A stretch of 64,000 bases of DNA from CAVUAN01 sp963739435. Its GTDB lineage: Bacteria > Acidobacteriota > Thermoanaerobaculia > UBA5066 > Gp7-AA6. The notes below the pieces were generated by a model. It was given only the letters and a program-made list of their open reading frames with translations, ran no database searches and was not told where the DNA came from. Position 1 is the stretch's first letter, and every line of letters begins with the position of its first letter. The stretch covers positions 1 through 64,000 of the forward strand of contig CAVUAN010000019.1 of the NCBI GenBank assembly GCA_963739435.1, given 5' to 3'. Shown piece after piece: positions 60,718-64,000 of this stretch. The position numbers were made by a program, and so were the translations under genes.

Positions 60718-61935
60718 ATGCTCCGGCACTGGAAGGACCTGCGCCACCTGCCGCGCGGGATGTGGGTCCTCTTCGCGACGACGCTCGTCGAATCGCGCGG
60801 GCTCGATGGTGCTGCCCTTCCTCGTGCTCTACCTGACGCGCAGCCTGGGCTTCTCCGCCGGACAGGCGGCTTCCGTGTTGCTCTTCTACGGCCTCGGGCG
60901 CGATCGTCGCCGGGCCGATCTCCGGCCTGCTCTCTGACCGCCTCGGGCCCGTCCGGATGATGCGGGCCTCGCTCTTTCTTTCGGGCTGCGTCCTCTTCGC
61001 CTACCCGTTCGCGAAGACCTACGGCAGCGTGCTTGTCGTGACGGTCGTGCTGCCGAGCGTCACGGAAGCTTTCCGGCCCGCCAGCATGACGATGATGCGG
61101 CGACCGTCCGTCCGAACCAGCGCAAGTCGGCCTTCGCTCTGTACCGCCTCGCGATCAACCTCGGCATGAGCATCGGCCCGGCGCTCGGAGGATTCCTGGC
61201 GACCGTGTCGTTCCGCTACCTCTTCCTCGTCGACGGCGTCACGTCGCTCGCGGCAGGCGTCGTCCTCGTCGCCTCGCGCTCCGGTTGCAGCCCCGCCCGG
61301 CCGAGCGGGCAGACCGGTTTCGCCTGGCCGCGCGCGCACCTGGACGGCCGGTTCCTCTTACTTCCTCGTCGCCCTGCTTCCCGTGACGCTGGTCTTCTTC
61401 CAGCACCTCTCCGCCATGTCGCTCTGGATCGTGCGCGACAACGGGCCTGCCGGCATCGACCTTCGGCCTGTTGTTCTCGATCAACACGCTGCTGATCGTC
61501 CTGATCGAGGTCCCCGTGAACGCCGCCACGGCGCACTGGCCCCACCGGCGCACTCTCGTCCTCGGCGCGATTCTGTCCGGAACGCGGGTTTCGGGGCCAT
61601 GGCGTTCGCCTCGAGCGTGTGGTCGTTTGCCGTGACCGTCGTCGTCTGGACAGTTCGGAGAGATGTTCACTTTTCCCGCCGCGGCGGCCTACGTCGCCGA
61701 CATCTCCCCTCCCGAGCGCCGCGGCGAGTACAGCGGCCTGTTCGCCATGAGCTCCTCGCTCGCCTTCGCTGTCGGACCCTGGGCCGGCACGCTGGTACTC
61801 GACCGTTTCGGAGGAAAGGTCCTCTGGAGCGGCGCGTTTCTGTTCGGCCTCGCCGCCGCCGCGATGCTTTCGCGGCTGACAGAGCCCACGGCCCACGCCG
61901 TTCCCGCCGAAGCCTCCGTGCCCGAGGCCGTCTAG
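60718..61935 (+). CDS. MFS transporter, heavily frameshifted
   Basis: Pieces in changing frames assemble into a 12-helix major facilitator of about 400 residues. They include MLRHWKDLRHLPRGMWVLFATTLVES, GAIVAGPISGLLSDRLGPVRMM (the loop 2-3 motif A), AFALYRLAINLGMSIGPALGGFLA, LVDGVTSLAAGVVLV, and FTFPAAAAYVADISPPERRGEYSGLFAMSSSLAFAVGPWAGTLVLDRFG. At least six frame changes occur (near 60805, 60897, 61095, 61290, 61450, 61590 and 61650). Several are one extra or missing G in GG/GGG runs, the mark of homopolymer errors. Substrate unknown. Confidence 0.8.
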
Positions 61936-61969
61936 AGGTTTGTTCCTCTACACCTGGGCTGCGTGGGAG

Positions 61970-64000
61970 TCATCTTTTCTTGAGCTCCACCATCCAGTTC
62001 AGTACGACGGTTATCGGTGAGGAGTTGTCCTCCTCAGTAGGGGTGTTGATGAGAAAATGCTGACCGTCGGCCGAAATGGTGTAAGGAATTATGGGCTGAA
62101 AAAAACGGGTCTGGAAAAGCGCCTGGGGTCGACCAGCCTGGAGAGTGGAACCGGTCTGCACCGCCACGGCCATGAGTTTCTGGTCGTCCGCAATATAGAA
62201 GAGTTCCTTCCCGTCGCGCCGCCATCTCGGATAGGTCCCGCCGGCGTCTGAGATCTGCCACTTGCCGCCGGAAGGAGGGAAGGTCTGCACGTAAACCTCG
62301 CTCCTTCCCGACTCATCCGAGACATAAGCCATCCATCGTCCGTCTGGCGAGAATTGCCCCTGACCTTCGCTAAAATCCGTTCGCAGAAACGGTATCGGTT
62401 TTCGATCTCCGAAGAGCGGCAATAACCACAGATCCGCCCCTGTCTTGGGATCTTGATTCTCATAGGCGATGAATCGCCCGTCGGGAGACCAGTCTGTGAC
62501 GTGTTTCGCGGTGTCGGACTGAAGCAGCAGCTCCTCGCTGCCAGCCCCGCTCGAGCTCCTTCGATACAGGTTGGGCGTGCCGTCTCGATCGGAAACGAAG
62601 GCGATCTGAGCCCCGTCCGGCGACCAAACAGGATGCGTCTGGTTGGACGAACCGAAGGTGAGGCGTAGGACGGTGGAGCGTGCCAGATCGACGAGCCAAA
62701 TATCGAAAGCCCCTGTCTGGGGATCGAGCAGCTGTACGGCGATGCGTTTTCCGTCCGGCGAGAGAGCCGGGCGCAGGTACAAGCCGAGTCCCTCAACCGA
62801 TCCGGCCCGCTTTCCCCCGCGATCGAACCACACGAGCTCGCTCGTTGGCAGACCCCCGAGGCGGCCAGTCCGATAAACGAGCACGCCGTTTTCCGAGACG
62901 CTGAAGGTGTCTCGGCCATTGTACGTGTTGTAAGCCACGCTCTCGGCGACGGCGACCGGTTCACCAAGGGGCTGCAAGCGATTCGGATTGAACCGCTGGG
63001 CCATCAGCGTCCCCTGGTGCAGGAAGAGCAGATAGCCCGGGGGCGCGTAAGCCGCCCTCACTTCCGTCTTCAGCACAAGTCGCGGCCCTTCGGAGCCGAG
63101 CGAATCGACGTAGAGGCCGCGGTTCTCTCGTTGTCCGCTCAAGGCGAGATAAAGGAAGTGGCGGTCGTCTGGCAGAAACTGGGGCCACACGTGGCCAATT
63201 TCCTGCCGCCGTCGGTCGAGCACCGTCACGGCGGCCGGGATTCCACCCGCTGCGGAGACGCGAGCCAGCCCGCCTTCACGATTCGGGGCGAAGACAATCA
63301 CCCCTTCACGGTTCCAGGTACCGCCATTACCCAGGGGCGCATCGCACAGGGTCTGAGGAGCACCGCCGTACGTGTCGATCTTCTTCAACTTTCCCTGTGC
63401 GAAAAATCCAATGAAGCGACTATCCGGGGACCAGAAAGGAAGGGATGCGCCTTCCGTTCCGGCCAGCTTCTGAGCAGCCAGCGCATCGAGAGGACGAACC
63501 CAGAGGTGAGTCTTCCGATCCGACGTGGTGGCGGTGGCGGCAAAGGCAAGGTAATGGCCGTCCGGTGACACGGCGGCTTGAGGGGCCGCCGGCCCGGCGG
63601 CGACAGTCGTCTGCTCCGGAGGAAAAAGGAGAAAGCGAGCCGGGCGCGCCTCGATGGGCGCCTGTCGGAAATGAACGACGGCGATAATCGCCGCGGCAGC
63701 CAGAGAGGCGCCCGCGAGGAGCCAGGTGATCCGCTCGCGAGTTCTGTGACGAGCGATCCGCGGTAGAGCAACTCCCGCCTGTGAGCCCTCGGCGATCCAC
63801 TCAAGCTCGCCCGCCACATCGCGTGCGCTCTGCCAGCGATCGTCCGGAGCCTTGGCGAGGCAGGTCTTCACGACCCGATCGAGCGCCGGCGGCGTCGTCG
63901 GCTGTACCGAGGACATAAGTGGAGGCTCCGACGTCAGAATTGCGGAGATAAGCGACGCCTGGCTCGTACCCGTGAACGCCGCGCTCCCCGTCGTCATCTC
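61970..64000 (-). CDS. Ser/Thr protein kinase, C-terminal part with TolB-like propeller (runs off the window)
   Basis: Only the end of the kinase domain is in view (LDRVVKTCLAKAPDDRWQSARDVAGEL). A transmembrane helix follows (ITWLLAGASLAAAAIIAVVHF), then a propeller of about 550 residues with repeated motifs such as AAVSPDGHYLAFAA, FWSPDSRFIGFFA, PVWSPDGAQIAFVSDRDG and FSPDGRWMAYVSDESG. This is the same design as the kinase at 42.0 kb. The N-terminal kinase lobe lies beyond 64000. No frameshift is seen in this part. Confidence 0.92.
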   Translation of the reverse strand, partial: EMTTGSAAFTGTSQASLISAILTSEPPLMSSVQPTTPPALDRVVKTCLAKAPDDRWQSARDVAGELEWIAEGSQAGVALPRIARHRTRERITWLLAGASLAAAAIIAVVHFRQAPIEARPARFLLFPPEQTTVAAGPAAPQAAVSPDGHYLAFAATATTSDRKTHLWVRPLDALAAQKLAGTEGASLPFWSPDSRFIGFFAQGKLKKIDTYGGAPQTLCDAPLGNGGTWNREGVIVFAPNREGGLARVSAAGGIPAAVTVLDRRRQEIGHVWPQFLPDDRHFLYLALSGQRENRGLYVDSLGSEGPRLVLKTEVRAAYAPPGYLLFLHQGTLMAQRFNPNRLQPLGEPVAVAESVAYNTYNGRDTFSVSENGVLVYRTGRLGGLPTSELVWFDRGGKRAGSVEGLGLYLRPALSPDGKRIAVQLLDPQTGAFDIWLVDLARSTVLRLTFGSSNQTHPVWSPDGAQIAFVSDRDGTPNLYRRSSSGAGSEELLLQSDTAKHVTDWSPDGRFIAYENQDPKTGADLWLLPLFGDRKPIPFLRTDFSEGQGQFSPDGRWMAYVSDESGRSEVYVQTFPPSGGKWQISDAGGTYPRWRRDGKELFYIADDQKLMAVAVQTGSTLQAGRPQALFQTRFFQPIIPYTISADGQHFLINTPTEEDNSSPITVVLNWMVELKKR

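Overview
The window reads as high-GC DNA of an Acidobacteriota-like bacterium. The inference rests on a hopanoid cluster, several eukaryotic-type Ser/Thr kinases with TolB/WD40 or TPR C-termini, an ECF sigma factor of the kind found beside such kinases, and dispersed heptamer and octamer repeats. The first ~3.06 kb does not fit. It holds an actinobacterial-style clpC - lipoprotein - disA block joined in mid-gene to a hopanoid operon, most likely a chimeric assembly join. Many genes carry one-base frameshifts, often in G or C runs (disA, tolC, an ABC permease, both aminotransferases, an MFS gene, a HAD gene, a kinase). These look mainly like residual sequencing indels.

Region by region. 3.1-16.5 kb, all minus strand: truA, uppS, cdsA, dxr, rseP, then an adaptor / FtsX-like permease / TolC export set without an ATPase, then shc, hpnH, hpnA and the first codons of a probable hpnG. 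It links isoprenoid precursor supply (Dxr, UppS) to hopanoid synthesis. 16.5-25.9 kb, mostly plus strand: a copper P-type ATPase, queE and queC, clpB with an hsp20 gene, a secreted peroxiredoxin (minus strand) and a DegQ-like protease. 25.9-28.9 kb, minus strand: a compact RiPP-like locus. It has six intact tiny precursor genes and one dead copy, all sharing a Lys-rich leader ending VKGG, an ATP-grasp ligase, a 2OG-Fe(II) oxygenase-like protein fused in frame to one precursor, and a remnant of a second ligase gene. This is the most novel part of the window. 28.9-41.9 kb: an EamA permease, gltX, a large secreted DUF5648/Ig-like protein with a lipase-like neighbour, a divergent 1379-residue sigma54-activator/AAA/TPR regulator, a zinc-ribbon protein, tRNA-Gln(CTG) and an alpha carbonic anhydrase. 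41.9-64 kb: two tandem kinases, a periplasmic HAD hydrolase, phhB, aqpZ, a MoeB-rhodanese protein, P5C dehydrogenase, an aminotransferase, an ECF sigma factor with a kinase, a transaminase plus omega-amidase pair, trxB, an MFS transporter, and a kinase running off the right edge.

How parts may work together. The precursor array, ligase and oxygenase probably make modified peptides, perhaps exported by an unlinked GG-peptidase transporter. The sigma54-type regulator may drive the divergent secreted protein through a -24/-12 element seen between them. ClpB and Hsp20 form a disaggregation pair behind a promoter with CIRCE-like and HAIR-like sequences. All functional calls come from motifs read by eye; no database search was run.
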